From NCBI GenBank assembly GCA_030684395.1, contig JAUXTT010000019.1:1-64000 (forward strand): a stretch of 64,000 nt of DNA, written 5' to 3'. Source of the DNA: Bacteroidota bacterium. Lineage in GTDB: Bacteria > Bacteroidota > Bacteroidia > B-17B0 > Aurantibacillaceae. How positions within the stretch are numbered: the stretch's first letter is position 1; the number at the start of each line of letters is the position of its first letter. The position numbers and the translations under genes are program-made. Below the pieces are notes generated by a model. That model did not search any database, was not told the origin of the DNA, and worked only from the letters and a program-made list of their open reading frames with translations. Shown here piece by piece: positions 25,994 through 35,800 of the stretch.

Positions 25994-26539
25994 ATGAGCC
26001 AGTTCAGAAATCAGGAGATGTTGGATAATGCCGATCTTTGCATTAAAGAAGGCAAAATTGAAGATGCCTTCACTATTTTAAACGAGATATTAATGGATGA
26101 CCCATTGTTTGGGAAAGCACATAATCATTTGGGTTATTTATACGAAACAAAGATCAGGGATTTTACAAAAGCAGAAGAGCATTACAAATTGTGTGTTCAA
26201 TATGCGCCTGAGTACTGTGCAGTATATTATAATTACGCCATCCTTTTATCAACTCTCAAAAAATACGATGAACTCACTCTACTGCTTAATAAAGCGGAAC
26301 AGGTGGCGGGTATCAATCATTCAACCATTGCAAATGAGTGGGCAATTATGTTGGAAGCACAGGGTAAATTGGATGAAGCCATTGTAAATTACCGTAAAGT
26401 TATTGCTCAAACCTTTGATAATAAAACTGTTGATATTGCTATGGAATCGGTTGCACGATGCGAGAAAAAGAGAAATTTCCTGCATGGTAATACCACCACC
26501 ACTATGCCAACTACTCCGCCTCCGGGCTTTAGAATTTAA
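25994..26539 (+). CDS. Tetratricopeptide repeat protein
   Basis: A 181-aa protein without signal peptide, built of TPR helices: CIKEGKIEDAFTILNEIL, PLFGKAHNHLGYLYET, FTKAEEHYKLCVQYAP and LDEAIVNYRKVIAQ. It is a protein-binding scaffold by family; the partner is unknown. It starts after a -7 element and is followed 15 bases later by a membrane protein gene, so the two may act together. Confidence 0.85.
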   Translation: MSQFRNQEMLDNADLCIKEGKIEDAFTILNEILMDDPLFGKAHNHLGYLYETKIRDFTKAEEHYKLCVQYAPEYCAVYYNYAILLSTLKKYDELTLLLNKAEQVAGINHSTIANEWAIMLEAQGKLDEAIVNYRKVIAQTFDNKTVDIAMESVARCEKKRNFLHGNTTTTMPTTPPPGFRI

Positions 26540-26554
26540 TCACTAAACTTATTT

Positions 26555-27184
26555 ATGAAGTTCGTTATTGTAAAGTATTTGTTTTTGCTGGCAGCCCTGT
26601 TGTTAAGCGTGTATGTTCTGTTGGTGAAAAATTCCTTTACCTGGACCATGTTTTATGGAGTAGCATTATTTTCTGCATGTTATGTGCTTGTTGCAGTTAT
26701 TGAATCCTTTTATTCAGTAAAACAAAAAAAGGCTTCAGGCAAAATATTTACTTATTTCACTCAGGGAACCATGTCTAAAAAAGCAATTCGTATTGGTGGT
26801 TTTATGATTGCTTCCGGTATTCTTTTATTTTCAGGAATGAAAGTTTTGCTATTCGGTATTGTATTGTTTTCAGTATTGTTGACTGAGATTCTGAACTTAT
26901 GGGTGAAATTGAAAAACAAAATGTATTATGTTTATTTCGAAGAAAAGGCAATTGTTTTTAATGATGATCAAGTAAGAAGAATCTTTGCGTCACACGTGAG
27001 TGAGATAGAATACCGTTACAATATTTTTTATCTGACACTAAAAAACGATCAACTTAGAATGATTGATACAGAAAGGGTAGGAGAGAATGAGCGAAAAGAA
27101 TTCATAAAAGAATTTATATTTTGGGCAACCACTTATCAATTAGCTTTTACAGGTGAAGCCAAAGAGAAACTGGAGTTAAAATAA
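26555..27184 (+). CDS. Membrane protein of unknown function with a cytoplasmic PH-like tail
   Basis: A 209-aa protein with four hydrophobic segments in residues 1-120 and a soluble C-terminal domain. The tail (YYVYFEEKAIVFNDDQVRRIFASHVSEIEYRYNIFYLTLKND) reads like the bacterial PH-type strand pattern often attached to membrane segments. No enzyme motif is visible. It lies 15 bases after the TPR gene. Confidence 0.6.
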   Translation: MKFVIVKYLFLLAALLLSVYVLLVKNSFTWTMFYGVALFSACYVLVAVIESFYSVKQKKASGKIFTYFTQGTMSKKAIRIGGFMIASGILLFSGMKVLLFGIVLFSVLLTEILNLWVKLKNKMYYVYFEEKAIVFNDDQVRRIFASHVSEIEYRYNIFYLTLKNDQLRMIDTERVGENERKEFIKEFIFWATTYQLAFTGEAKEKLELK

Positions 27185-27261
27185 TTTGAAAATGGCTGGA
27201 ATTTGGAAATGAATAATTCATTATCAAACCTGCCCGTCCGGTAGGCGGGTTAGCACATTTC

Positions 27262-27281
27262 ATCCCGATAGCTATCGGGAT
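27262..27281. repeat. Perfect 20-bp palindrome at the 3' end of nadE
   Basis: ATCCCGATAGCTATCGGGAT is a perfect palindrome. It contains the nadE stop codon (27272-27274) and the two codons before it. A second G+C-rich imperfect inverted repeat (CCTGCCCG...GGCGGG) lies 17 bases to its left. The core TCCCGATA/TATCGGGA recurs at 20166 and 56548. Confidence 0.8.
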
Positions 27282-28054
27282 TTCAAGTCCTTTGGTATCA
27301 AACAAACCGGAATAGGATCCATTTTGTGTTTGTTAGCCTTGTTTCGGCTGGTATATATTTTCATCACCTCCTGTTGGCGCTCGTTCAAAATGTATTCGTG
27401 TTCGTTCTCGATGTATAGCATCGCCCATTCCAACTCATCATAGGTAGCCCCAATCTGATCTTCATCGGTTCTTCCATCTGCAAATAACCCGTCTGTTGGC
27501 CGTGCGTTTAAAATGCTCTCAACCACGCCCACCTCGGCAGCCAAAGTATATACTTCACTTTTCATAAGGTCCGCAATTGGGCTAATATCAACACCTCCGT
27601 CGCCATACTTGGTATAAAAACCAATTCCAAAATCTTCTATTTTATTTCCGGTACCTGCAACTAATAGTTTATGGTGCCCTGCAAAAGCATACAAGGTAGT
27701 CATTCGTAAACGTGCGCGTGTATTAGCCATCGTAAGAAAATCCTGTATATCTTTTGGGTAAGCGTTTTCCATTTTTTCGAGCATTCCGGTTAAATCAACA
27801 ATATGTGATTCAACATTACTGAAATTTTTCTTCAGCCATTCAACATGCTCCAATCCCCTGTTATGCTCTTCATAGCTTTGGCGGATGGGCATTTTTAACA
27901 CCATGCATCGTTTTCCGGTTAATGCACAAAGTGTAGAAGTGAGCGCAGAGTCAATGCCTCCCGAAATGCCTATAACAAATCCGTCTGTTTTCGATTTGTC
28001 AGAATATTCTTTTAACCAATTTACAAGATGATTTATAATTTCCTTTTTTTTCAT
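27272..28054 (-). CDS. nadE: NAD(+) synthase, ammonia-dependent type
   Basis: A 260-aa enzyme of the last step of NAD synthesis: ATP-dependent amidation of deamido-NAD. The PP-loop is SGGIDSA (31-37), with further conserved parts GNKIEDFGIGFYTKYGDGGVD, DLMKSEVYTLA and PTDGLFADGRTDEDQIGATYDELEW. It lacks the N-terminal nitrilase domain, so ammonia or a separate glutaminase is the nitrogen source. Near gldB as in other Bacteroidota, but here a barrel gene lies between. Its last residues and stop fall inside a palindromic repeat. Confidence 0.95.
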   Translation of the reverse strand: MKKKEIINHLVNWLKEYSDKSKTDGFVIGISGGIDSALTSTLCALTGKRCMVLKMPIRQSYEEHNRGLEHVEWLKKNFSNVESHIVDLTGMLEKMENAYPKDIQDFLTMANTRARLRMTTLYAFAGHHKLLVAGTGNKIEDFGIGFYTKYGDGGVDISPIADLMKSEVYTLAAEVGVVESILNARPTDGLFADGRTDEDQIGATYDELEWAMLYIENEHEYILNERQQEVMKIYTSRNKANKHKMDPIPVCLIPKDLKSR

Positions 28055-28066
28055 GGTTGTAAGGTA

Positions 28067-28120
28067 TAAAAAAATCCCCCCGTCATTCCGAGCTTGTCGA
28101 AGAACGGGGGGATTTTTTTA
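28067..28120 (-). terminator. Strong hairpin terminator with GAGCTTGTCGAAG loop
   Basis: A perfect 17-bp stem (TAAAAAAATCCCCCCGT and its complement) surrounds a 20-base loop. T runs occur on both strands, so it could work in either direction; here it ends the barrel gene at 28132 before nadE. The loop sequence GAGCTTGTCGAAG recurs in the terminator at 46020. Confidence 0.88.
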
Positions 28121-28131
28121 TTTGTAATGAA

Positions 28132-28974
28132 TTAAAATAAAATACCTACAGCAAGCACAAATTGACGAAGACGAACTCCATTAGGGAATTCGCTTTGGAT
28201 AGATTTATTGTTTTCAGTTTTTGAACGGATCAAATATCCTGAATCCTGCTTGGTAGCAAACATAAAATGATGTTGGTAATGAATACTTCCATACAATGAT
28301 GTTGAACCGGAAATGTTATATTCCAAACCACCTCCTACGTTAGCAGCAGCAGTCATTAAATTCATTGTTTTTGCAATGTCAATTTTTTCAATTTCAGTTG
28401 TACTGGTAGCAGTAACATACGATCCGCTTGTATATTTAGTTACATATACTTCGTCGTTTGCACGGGCTTTCATTCTAAACATGATGTTACCACCAATTTG
28501 TCCGAAATAAGTAATTCCCCCAATGTCTTTTGTTTTTAATTTAAAAGTCAATGGAATATTTAAATAACCAAGATTATATTTTCTTGTGGCCAAACGATGT
28601 GAAGCACCACCGCCAGTCATAAATGCAGTAATTCCATTAATAGAATCGTTTTTTATTTCAGCTTCAACAATTGCGTCATCTTTATACAAATAGCCTGCAG
28701 TATCAGTGCCTGTGTACTCTGCTTTAAAACCAGCACCTGTATAGTCGGCACCCGTTTGAAAAGTTGCTACATCTGAAAGTTTAAATTCCAACACCAATCC
28801 CATACCCGCTTTCATAACAGCGCCACCTTTTTTTACTTTTTTATCGTTATCCGGAGTCATCCAGTTTACAGCAGGTGTAGCTCTGATACCAAAACGAACG
28901 CTTTTATCAACCTGAGCAAAAGAAGCCTTAACTATCATTAGAGAAGCAGCGGCAAGAAATAATGTCTTTTTCAT
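28132..28974 (-). CDS. Outer-membrane beta-barrel protein, PorT/OMP_b-brl type
   Basis: A 280-aa protein with a signal peptide (MKKTLFLAAASLMIVKASFAQ) and a barrel body: VRFGIRATPAVNWMTPD, GMGLVLEFKLSDVATFQTGADYTG and LNIPLTFKLKTKD are the strand pattern of this family, and the end RLRQFVLAVGILF fits a terminal strand. The family includes small transport and assembly barrels; its own role is unknown. A -7 element lies 70 bases upstream of the ATG. Confidence 0.82.
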   Translation of the reverse strand: MKKTLFLAAASLMIVKASFAQVDKSVRFGIRATPAVNWMTPDNDKKVKKGGAVMKAGMGLVLEFKLSDVATFQTGADYTGAGFKAEYTGTDTAGYLYKDDAIVEAEIKNDSINGITAFMTGGGASHRLATRKYNLGYLNIPLTFKLKTKDIGGITYFGQIGGNIMFRMKARANDEVYVTKYTSGSYVTATSTTEIEKIDIAKTMNLMTAAANVGGGLEYNISGSTSLYGSIHYQHHFMFATKQDSGYLIRSKTENNKSIQSEFPNGVRLRQFVLAVGILF

Positions 28975-29043
28975 AATTTAATTTTTATTGTTTTAATTGC
29001 AATATGGAATACACCTTGTTTTTTTAGTTTGCTTAATTTTAAA

Positions 29044-29051
29044 CAAAGCTA
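29044..29051 (-). promoter_or_regulatory. -7 element (TAGCTTTG) for the barrel gene
   Basis: On the minus strand TAGCTTTG fits TAnnTTTG. The predicted leader is about 65 bases. The gene for GldB diverges from the same 170-bp gap. Confidence 0.5.
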
Positions 29052-29144
29052 TTTCATAATTTTTGTTTTATAAATATTTATATTGGATTCAATCCTTACT
29101 TTTGTTCTGATTAAAACCGAAACAAAAATAATATTTTATTTGAT

Positions 29145-30161
29145 ATGCAAAAATTGAAGTTTTTACTACTACTGATTCCGGTGTTTTTAATATTCTCATG
29201 CGGTTCCAATCGCTTAGATGTTGATATTGAGGATTTGAACGTTGGTAAAGTAGAAATACTCAGGCTTGATAAGGACATTTTTGCAATGGATACTAACAAA
29301 ATTGCCTCATATACACCCCAAATGAGTAAGAAATATGGCAACTTCTACTCAACCTTTATATTTGGAATATTAAATACAGGCGATGTAAAAGACTCCGCAT
29401 ATAAGGCTGTTTCTACATTTATTCAGCACCCGGATATGAAAGCCATGAACGCAGATGTGAATAAAATCTATACCGACGAAGAAATAAATAAAATAGGAGA
29501 CGAACTGGAAAAATCATTCAAATACTTTAAATATCATTTTCCCAAGCAGCCACTTCCGGGGAAGGTTATAGCTTTTCAATCGGGTTTTAACTACAATATT
29601 ACCACTGCCGATACTACTTTAGGTATTGGATTAGAAATGTATCTTGGTTCGCAAAATAAATTTTACCAAATGCTGCAATGGCCCCAATATAAGGTAAACC
29701 AACTAAGTAAAGAGTATTTGGTGGCAGATGCAATGAAAGGCTGGATTGTAAACAGTTTTGATAATAATGAACCTGTAAATAATTTATTGAACCATATGAT
29801 TTTTTATGGAAAGATATATTATTGCATGGATGCAGTGTTACGTGAAACCCCCGACTCTGTTAAGATAGGCTACACCGGTGAACAAATGAAATACTGTGAA
29901 ATGTACGAGAAAAAATTGTGGGGATATTTTACCGAGAAGGAACGTTTGTATACCAGCGACCTAAAACAGGTTGCAGAATATACTTCCGAAGGTCCGTTTA
30001 CATCTGCAATAAGTAAGGATTGCCCTCCGCGCATTGCAATGTGGATAGGCTGGCAAATTGTAAGAAAATATATGGAGAAGAATGAAAAAGTGAGTTTGGA
30101 AGATCTTATGAGAACAACGGATGCACAAACTATTTTGGCTAAGTCGAAGTACAAACCATAA
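29145..30161 (+). CDS. gldB: Gliding motility lipoprotein GldB
   Basis: A 338-aa lipoprotein (lipobox IFSC, Cys19). The mature start RLDVDIEDLNVGKVEILRLDKDIFAMD and later phrases FQSGFNYNITTADTTLGIGLEMYLG, LVADAMKGWIVN and PPRIAMWIGWQIVRKYMEKN match the GldB family, needed for gliding and linked to T9SS function in Flavobacterium. The closeness of nadE fits the usual gld neighbourhood, but gldC is not found downstream; a serine hydrolase gene takes that place. Confidence 0.9.
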   Translation: MQKLKFLLLLIPVFLIFSCGSNRLDVDIEDLNVGKVEILRLDKDIFAMDTNKIASYTPQMSKKYGNFYSTFIFGILNTGDVKDSAYKAVSTFIQHPDMKAMNADVNKIYTDEEINKIGDELEKSFKYFKYHFPKQPLPGKVIAFQSGFNYNITTADTTLGIGLEMYLGSQNKFYQMLQWPQYKVNQLSKEYLVADAMKGWIVNSFDNNEPVNNLLNHMIFYGKIYYCMDAVLRETPDSVKIGYTGEQMKYCEMYEKKLWGYFTEKERLYTSDLKQVAEYTSEGPFTSAISKDCPPRIAMWIGWQIVRKYMEKNEKVSLEDLMRTTDAQTILAKSKYKP

Positions 30162-30174
30162 AGGAATTAGTATA

Positions 30175-30246
30175 TTGAACCATATAAAGCATATAAGGTC
30201 ATTTAAGAGGCATGTGGTAATCCTTATGCGCTCTTATATGGTTCAA
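30175..30246 (+). promoter_or_regulatory. Long inverted repeat covering the start codon of the serine hydrolase gene
   Basis: The left arm (30175-30198, TTGAACCATATAAAGC...) and right arm (30222-30246, ...CTTATATGGTTCAA) are imperfect complements over about 24 bases with a 23-base loop. The right arm contains both candidate ATGs (30226 and 30238), so in RNA the stem would hide the start region. Confidence 0.6.
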
Positions 30247-31491
30247 ATAAAAAAAACAATATTGTTCAGTTTCGTTTTATTGTTTTTTACAAAATTATTA
30301 CCTGCGCAGTATAAAAACTCTTACTTAATAGATTCGCTTGTTAAGAACACTTCCCAGGATATTTCTTCAGTTATTTCCAATCCGGAAAAATACAAAATTC
30401 AAATCATTTACACGCAAATCAACCGCGACAAGAACAATGTTCCTAAGTTCACTCATCACTATTATTTGTACGACAGTTCTAATTACTTTTATTGCGCCAG
30501 TTTGGTAAAACTTCCTTGTTCTATACTGGCATTGGAAAAAATTAATTCTTTAAAAGATAAAGGCATCAGGAAAGAAACAACCATGTTTACAGATAGCACA
30601 ATGCTGTGCCAAAAAAGGGTTACTGCCGATACCACATCAGCCAACAAACTCCCTTCTGTTGCCCATTATATAAGAAGAATGTTGCTTATAAGCGATAACC
30701 TTGCTTTTGGAAGAATATATGAATTTCTTACTCCCGACTATATACATGACCGCTTGAAATTTTATGGTTTACCTAACATGCGGATAGTGCATCGTTTTGA
30801 TGGCGGCTGTAAAGGCATCAAGAACCTTACCGCTAACCCTGTACGTTTCTTAGATAACGGTGGTAATTTAATTTTTCAGCAAGATCAATCCATTTCTAAA
30901 AAAACTTATCAATTTCCAATTTCAAGTGCTTTGGTAGGAAAAGGATATATTGATGCAGGAGGCAAAAAAGTAAATGCCCCAAAGGATTTCAGTACCTACA
31001 ACTATATGAGCCTGTGGGATATTCACCGTGTTTTGCTAAAAACTGTTTTTCATACTGATATTGCCGCGAAAAACAGGTTTGCTATTACAAACGATGATCA
31101 GGCATTTTTAATGAAATACCTTCGCATGTACCCTCGTGAGTCTGATTTTCCGAAATATGACCCTAAAAAATTTCAGGATTCCTATAAAAAGTATTTTCTC
31201 TATGGAGATAGTAAAAAACCGGTCACCGACACAAATATCAGGATCTATAATATTGTAGGGCAATCGTACGGTTTTATGGTTGATTGCGCCTATATAGTTG
31301 ATTTAAAAAGTAAGACCGAATTTATGTTGTCGGCAGTGATTTATGCAAACGAAAAAGATATTATTAATACCGGTAAATACGAATACAATTCTATTGCTTT
31401 ACCTTATCTGTCTAGGCTGGGAAAGGTTTTTATGGAATATGAGCAAAAACGGGTGAAAGTAAATAAACCCGATCTTTCAAATTTGGAATAA
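30226..31491 (+). CDS. Exported serine hydrolase, class A beta-lactamase-like
   Basis: A 421-aa protein from the ATG at 30226 (MRSYMVQIKKTILFSFVLLF, signal ending LPAQ); an in-frame start farther left would overlap gldB and lacks a signal. The class A-type active site is visible: SLVK (about 92-95) as the SxxK motif and SDN (about 156-158) in ISDNLAFGRIYEFL. The last motif (KTG-like) is not obvious, and the chain is longer than a standard beta-lactamase. It may be a peptidase or esterase of this fold rather than a true resistance enzyme. It lies downstream of gldB on the same strand. Confidence 0.75.
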   Translation: MRSYMVQIKKTILFSFVLLFFTKLLPAQYKNSYLIDSLVKNTSQDISSVISNPEKYKIQIIYTQINRDKNNVPKFTHHYYLYDSSNYFYCASLVKLPCSILALEKINSLKDKGIRKETTMFTDSTMLCQKRVTADTTSANKLPSVAHYIRRMLLISDNLAFGRIYEFLTPDYIHDRLKFYGLPNMRIVHRFDGGCKGIKNLTANPVRFLDNGGNLIFQQDQSISKKTYQFPISSALVGKGYIDAGGKKVNAPKDFSTYNYMSLWDIHRVLLKTVFHTDIAAKNRFAITNDDQAFLMKYLRMYPRESDFPKYDPKKFQDSYKKYFLYGDSKKPVTDTNIRIYNIVGQSYGFMVDCAYIVDLKSKTEFMLSAVIYANEKDIINTGKYEYNSIALPYLSRLGKVFMEYEQKRVKVNKPDLSNLE

Positions 31492-31547
31492 AACTTGTGT
31501 TGGAATTAAAAGGAATTTATTAATTTCACATCACAAAACTCAACAAG

Positions 31548-32429
31548 ATGAAAAAGATCATTACAATCCTTTTATTACTTATTTCCGTTTTTTCATACGG
31601 ACAAACCGCAAAAGAAATCTATTTGGCCGGTGCTAGTTTATATCGCGACGGTAGCTATGAAGAAGCGATTCAAAAATACAATGCAGCAATTAATTTAGAG
31701 GCTGATAATGCAGACTATTATTATGACCGAGGATTAGCGCATTTCTCCTTAAGAGATTATGCTAAGGCAAAAACCGATTTCGAAATGTCGCTGAAGTTGA
31801 TGCCAAAAATGTATGATGCACATTATAATTTAGGTTTGTGTTTGTATAATACCGGAAAATATGAAGAAGCAATTAGCGAGTTTAATAAAACAGCTGAATT
31901 AAAAGCGGATTATGTTAATGCCTATGTTTACAGAGGTGCTTCAAAATATAGCCTTTCAAAAGATGATGAAGCATTGGCTGACTTAAATTTAGCATTGGCA
32001 CTTGATGTAAATAGTGCAAGAGCATATTATTTTAGAGGATTGGTGAAATATGCCAAAGCAAACGATGAAGGCGCGAAAGAAGATTATACTAAAGCAATTG
32101 AATTAAAACCGTCATACGATGCGTATTACGGAAGAGGAAATACAAAATATATGTTGAAAGATTATGAAGGAGCAAAATCAGACTACACAATGAGTATTGC
32201 TTTAAAAAATGATTATGCCAGTGCTTATATGGAACGCGGAATGAGTAACTATATGTTGGCTAAAGATGATGATGCTATTGCAGATTTTAGCAAAGCAATT
32301 GAACTAAAGAGTGATTTGGGTAAAGCATATTACTACAGAGGTCAGTGCAAAAACTACAAAGGCGATAAAACAGGATCGGCTGCCGATGTTAAAAAATCGG
32401 AACAACTGGGATTCGTGCCTAAAAAATAG
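31548..32429 (+). CDS. Secreted tetratricopeptide repeat protein
   Basis: A 293-aa protein with a signal peptide (MKKIITILLLLISVFSYGQ) followed by about eight regular TPR units, for example YRDGSYEEAIQKYNAAINLE, YDAHYNLGLCLYNTGKYEEA and YAKANDEGAKEDYTKAIELK. It should sit in the periplasm or at the outer membrane as a binding scaffold. Partners are unknown. A strong terminator follows. Confidence 0.9.
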   Translation: MKKIITILLLLISVFSYGQTAKEIYLAGASLYRDGSYEEAIQKYNAAINLEADNADYYYDRGLAHFSLRDYAKAKTDFEMSLKLMPKMYDAHYNLGLCLYNTGKYEEAISEFNKTAELKADYVNAYVYRGASKYSLSKDDEALADLNLALALDVNSARAYYFRGLVKYAKANDEGAKEDYTKAIELKPSYDAYYGRGNTKYMLKDYEGAKSDYTMSIALKNDYASAYMERGMSNYMLAKDDDAIADFSKAIELKSDLGKAYYYRGQCKNYKGDKTGSAADVKKSEQLGFVPKK

Positions 32430-32457
32430 TCACTGTTATATTTTCTTCATTTAATCT

Positions 32458-32504
32458 ATCTCCTTAACTATATCATCCTTATATAGTTAAGGAGATGTTT
32501 TTTT
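32458..32504 (+). terminator. Rho-independent terminator of the TPR gene
   Basis: A perfect 16-bp stem (ATCTCCTTAACTATAT and its complement) with a 7-base loop is followed by GTTTTTTTTG. The remaining part of the 385-bp gap up to 32814 holds no gene, only a promoter for the giant protein. Confidence 0.92.
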
Positions 32505-32729
32505 GTTTATCCTACTTATTTGCTTCCTACCTTTATAAAAACACTCTTATTTTTTTAACATCCGCTATCCGTTTTAGCCTTATAAAGAGTAAAAATTTCA
32601 TTTTTCTTTATCGATTTAGATTTTGTGTTTCATGGAATATTTAAAGGGGTTCATCTGATATTTTAAGTTAAACGGAGAATTTTTACAATCATTTAGTTAA
32701 CAACAGGCACCTGTTTAAAAAAAATGGCT

Positions 32730-32737
32730 TATTTTTG
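32730..32737 (+). promoter_or_regulatory. -7 element (TATTTTTG) for the 2772-aa protein
   Basis: TATTTTTG fits TAnnTTTG and predicts a leader of about 75 bases before the ATG at 32815. No clear -33 element is seen. Confidence 0.45.
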
Positions 32738-32814
32738 TTTTGCTCTAAAAACATGGGCTTTCTAATGTTTTGACGATGAATTTTATTTTTTAAACTACAA
32801 ACAATAAATATAAA

Positions 32815-35800
32815 ATGATGAACAATTACAAATTAAGTTCAAATCGGACAAAGATTACGGGTTTTTCCGTTATTTGTTTAATGTTGTTTATGGGCTTTGG
32901 AAATAGCCTAAAAGCTCAGTTGTCAGGACCAAAAAACATTCCGGGCGATTACGCAACCGTTGAATTGGCCGTTGCCGATTTAAATCTTCAGGGTGTTGGA
33001 GCTGGCGGGGTAACTTTTAATGTAGCAGGTGGTCATACAGAAACTGCCACTGCAATAATATCTTTAACCGCTACCGGTACTTTAGCTGATCCAATTATTT
33101 TTCAAAAGAGTGGTGCCGGAGCAAATCCTATAATTACATCTTACACAGGTGGAACAGGAACTCCGGGATCGGCTGTTCAGGACGGTATTTTCAGATTTGT
33201 AGGGTCAGATTATGTTACCATTGATGGGATAGATTTGATGGAAAATGCTGCAAACATTGCCAATCCGGCAACTATGGAATATGGTTACGCTTTTTATAAA
33301 GGAAGTGCAACGGATGGTTGCCAAAACAACACCGTTAAAAATTGTACAATCACCTTAAATAGAATTAATAATGCAGGAGGTACAAACCCTGCGGTTGATG
33401 GTTCAAGGGGAATAGAGTTTACTAACGCTATTCCAACTGCGGCTACTACTATTTTAACAGTAACAGCTTCTTCCGGAGCGAACTCCGGAAACAAAGTGTA
33501 CACAAACACTATTCAAAATTGTAACTACGGTATTGTTATGATTGGTTATGCTGATGCTACTCCTTTCTTAAATGCTGATCAAAACAATGATATTGGTGGA
33601 GCTTCATTAGCTACAGGAAATACGGTTATTAATTATGGTGGTGCAGCTGGTGCAACAAACCCTGCAGCAGGTATTCGTACTTTAGCTCAGTATGGTTTAA
33701 ATGTTTCTTATAATACAATTAACAACAACAACGGTGCAGGTGCAAACCATGTTACTACATTACGTGGTATACATATTAATACCGCCACAAGTGCTTCCGC
33801 TTCCGTAACCAATAATACTGTAACTGTTAATGGTGGGGCAACTACCAGTGCACTTACTGCAATTGAAAATGCTTCCGGTTCTACTGCTGCTGCCAACACT
33901 ATTAATATAAATAACAATACTGTTCAAAACTGTACTTATACTACAGCAACATCAGGTATTTTTACAGGTATTCTGAATAGTTCAAGTGCTGCAACAGTTA
34001 ATATAAATAATAATACTATTACTAATAACACAATTCCCGGTACAGGTCAGTTAGATATGATTAGTTGTGGTTCGCCGGCAAGTGTTAATGCCACTAATAA
34101 TTCTATCTCCGGAAACTCAAAAACCGGAAACTCCGGGCAGTTTACAGCTATCAGAATGACGAGTCCTACGAATGCCTTTTTTTCCGGAAATACTATAGAA
34201 AATAATACGGTAACAAGTGCTACCGCAACAGGTTCTATGGTTGGTATCTACGGTTTGAGCAGTGGCGTTAATATTACAGGAAACAGTAATTTTATCAGAA
34301 ATTTAACCCACGCCGGTACAGGTGGTGGAATTATAGGTATCAGAGAATTTGGTGTTGCCGGTAATAAAAATTTTCAAAGCAATCAGATTTATGGATTTAC
34401 AGCTACAAATGGAGCGCCTTTGGTAGGTATTTCTGTTTCAACAGGTACTATAACTATTAACGGCAATAGAATTTATTCTTTAAATAGCACTGCGGGCACA
34501 GGTGGAACAAATATTGGTGTTTTATGTTCAGGTGGCGCCTCCAATAGCGTTTTCAATAATAAGATCTATGACATCTCAGGTAATAATGCTACTTCTTCTG
34601 TGTTTGGTATTCAAATGTCAGGAGGAACAACCAACACAATTTACAATAACCTTGTGGGTGATTTAAGAACACCTTCAGCAAGTGCTGCTAATCCATTAAT
34701 TGGTATTAATATCACCGGCGGAACTACAAGTAATATTTATTTCAATACTGTTTATTTAAACGGTACAAGTTCAGGGGCAAATTTTGGTTCTTCGGCATTA
34801 TCTACAAATGCAACACCTACAACAATCACCGTTAGAAACAACATTTTTGTAAATAACTCTGCCCCACTGGGTACAGGTTATACTGTTGCTTACAGAAGAA
34901 GTGCTACAGCATTAACCAATTATGGTGCATCTTCTAATAATAACTTATATTATGCAGGAACTCCCGGAGCAGCTAATTTGATTTTCTACGATGGAACCAA
35001 TAGTGATCAAACTTTAGCGGCTTTCAAAACACGTGTAGGACCAACCCGTGACGCAGCTTCTGCTACAGAGAACGTTGTATGGCAAAGTACATTGGGATCT
35101 GACTTAAACTATTTAAATGTTGATTTGGTATCTCCAACACAAATTGAAAGTGCAGCTCAACCAATTGGAACTCCTTCTATTATTGATGATTATGATGGAA
35201 ATATTCGCAACGCAACCACTCCTGATATTGGAGCCTGGGAAGGTGCTTACACTCCGAATGATCTTACTGCCCCATCTATTTCTGCTGCAACTTTCGTAGG
35301 GAATGCATGTAACCTTACAACAAGATCTCTTACCGCAGTTATATCCGATGCATCAAACGTGGCATCGGGGGTTTTAGCACCAAGATGTTATTATAAGGTA
35401 GGTGCTGGTGCTTATACAAGTGTTCAGGGAACCCTTACTTCAGGCACCGGTGCATCCGGAACCTGGACTTTCAACCTTACTTATACAGCAATTGTTGGTG
35501 ATGTGATCTCTTACTACATCATTGCACAGGACGCTTCAGCAAATAATAATATTACTTCTAATCCTTCTGCAGGTTTAGTTGCTACCGACGTTAATACAGT
35601 TACCACTGATCCCACAACTCCATCAACATGGACAGTTGCCGGTTTCTTATCAGGAACTTATACTGTAGGCGCAGCAGGAACATACCCTACCTTAACAGCT
35701 GCAGCAAATGCATATAATACAAGTTGTTTAAGTGGTCCGGTTATTTTCTCTTTAATTGACCCTTCATACAGTGCGGGTGAAACATTCCCTATTGTTTTTA

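Noticed and set aside
32505-32729. Possible small RNA in the gap before the giant adhesin gene
   Set aside because: After the terminator the sequence is AT-rich with no stable fold or conserved motif that I can see.
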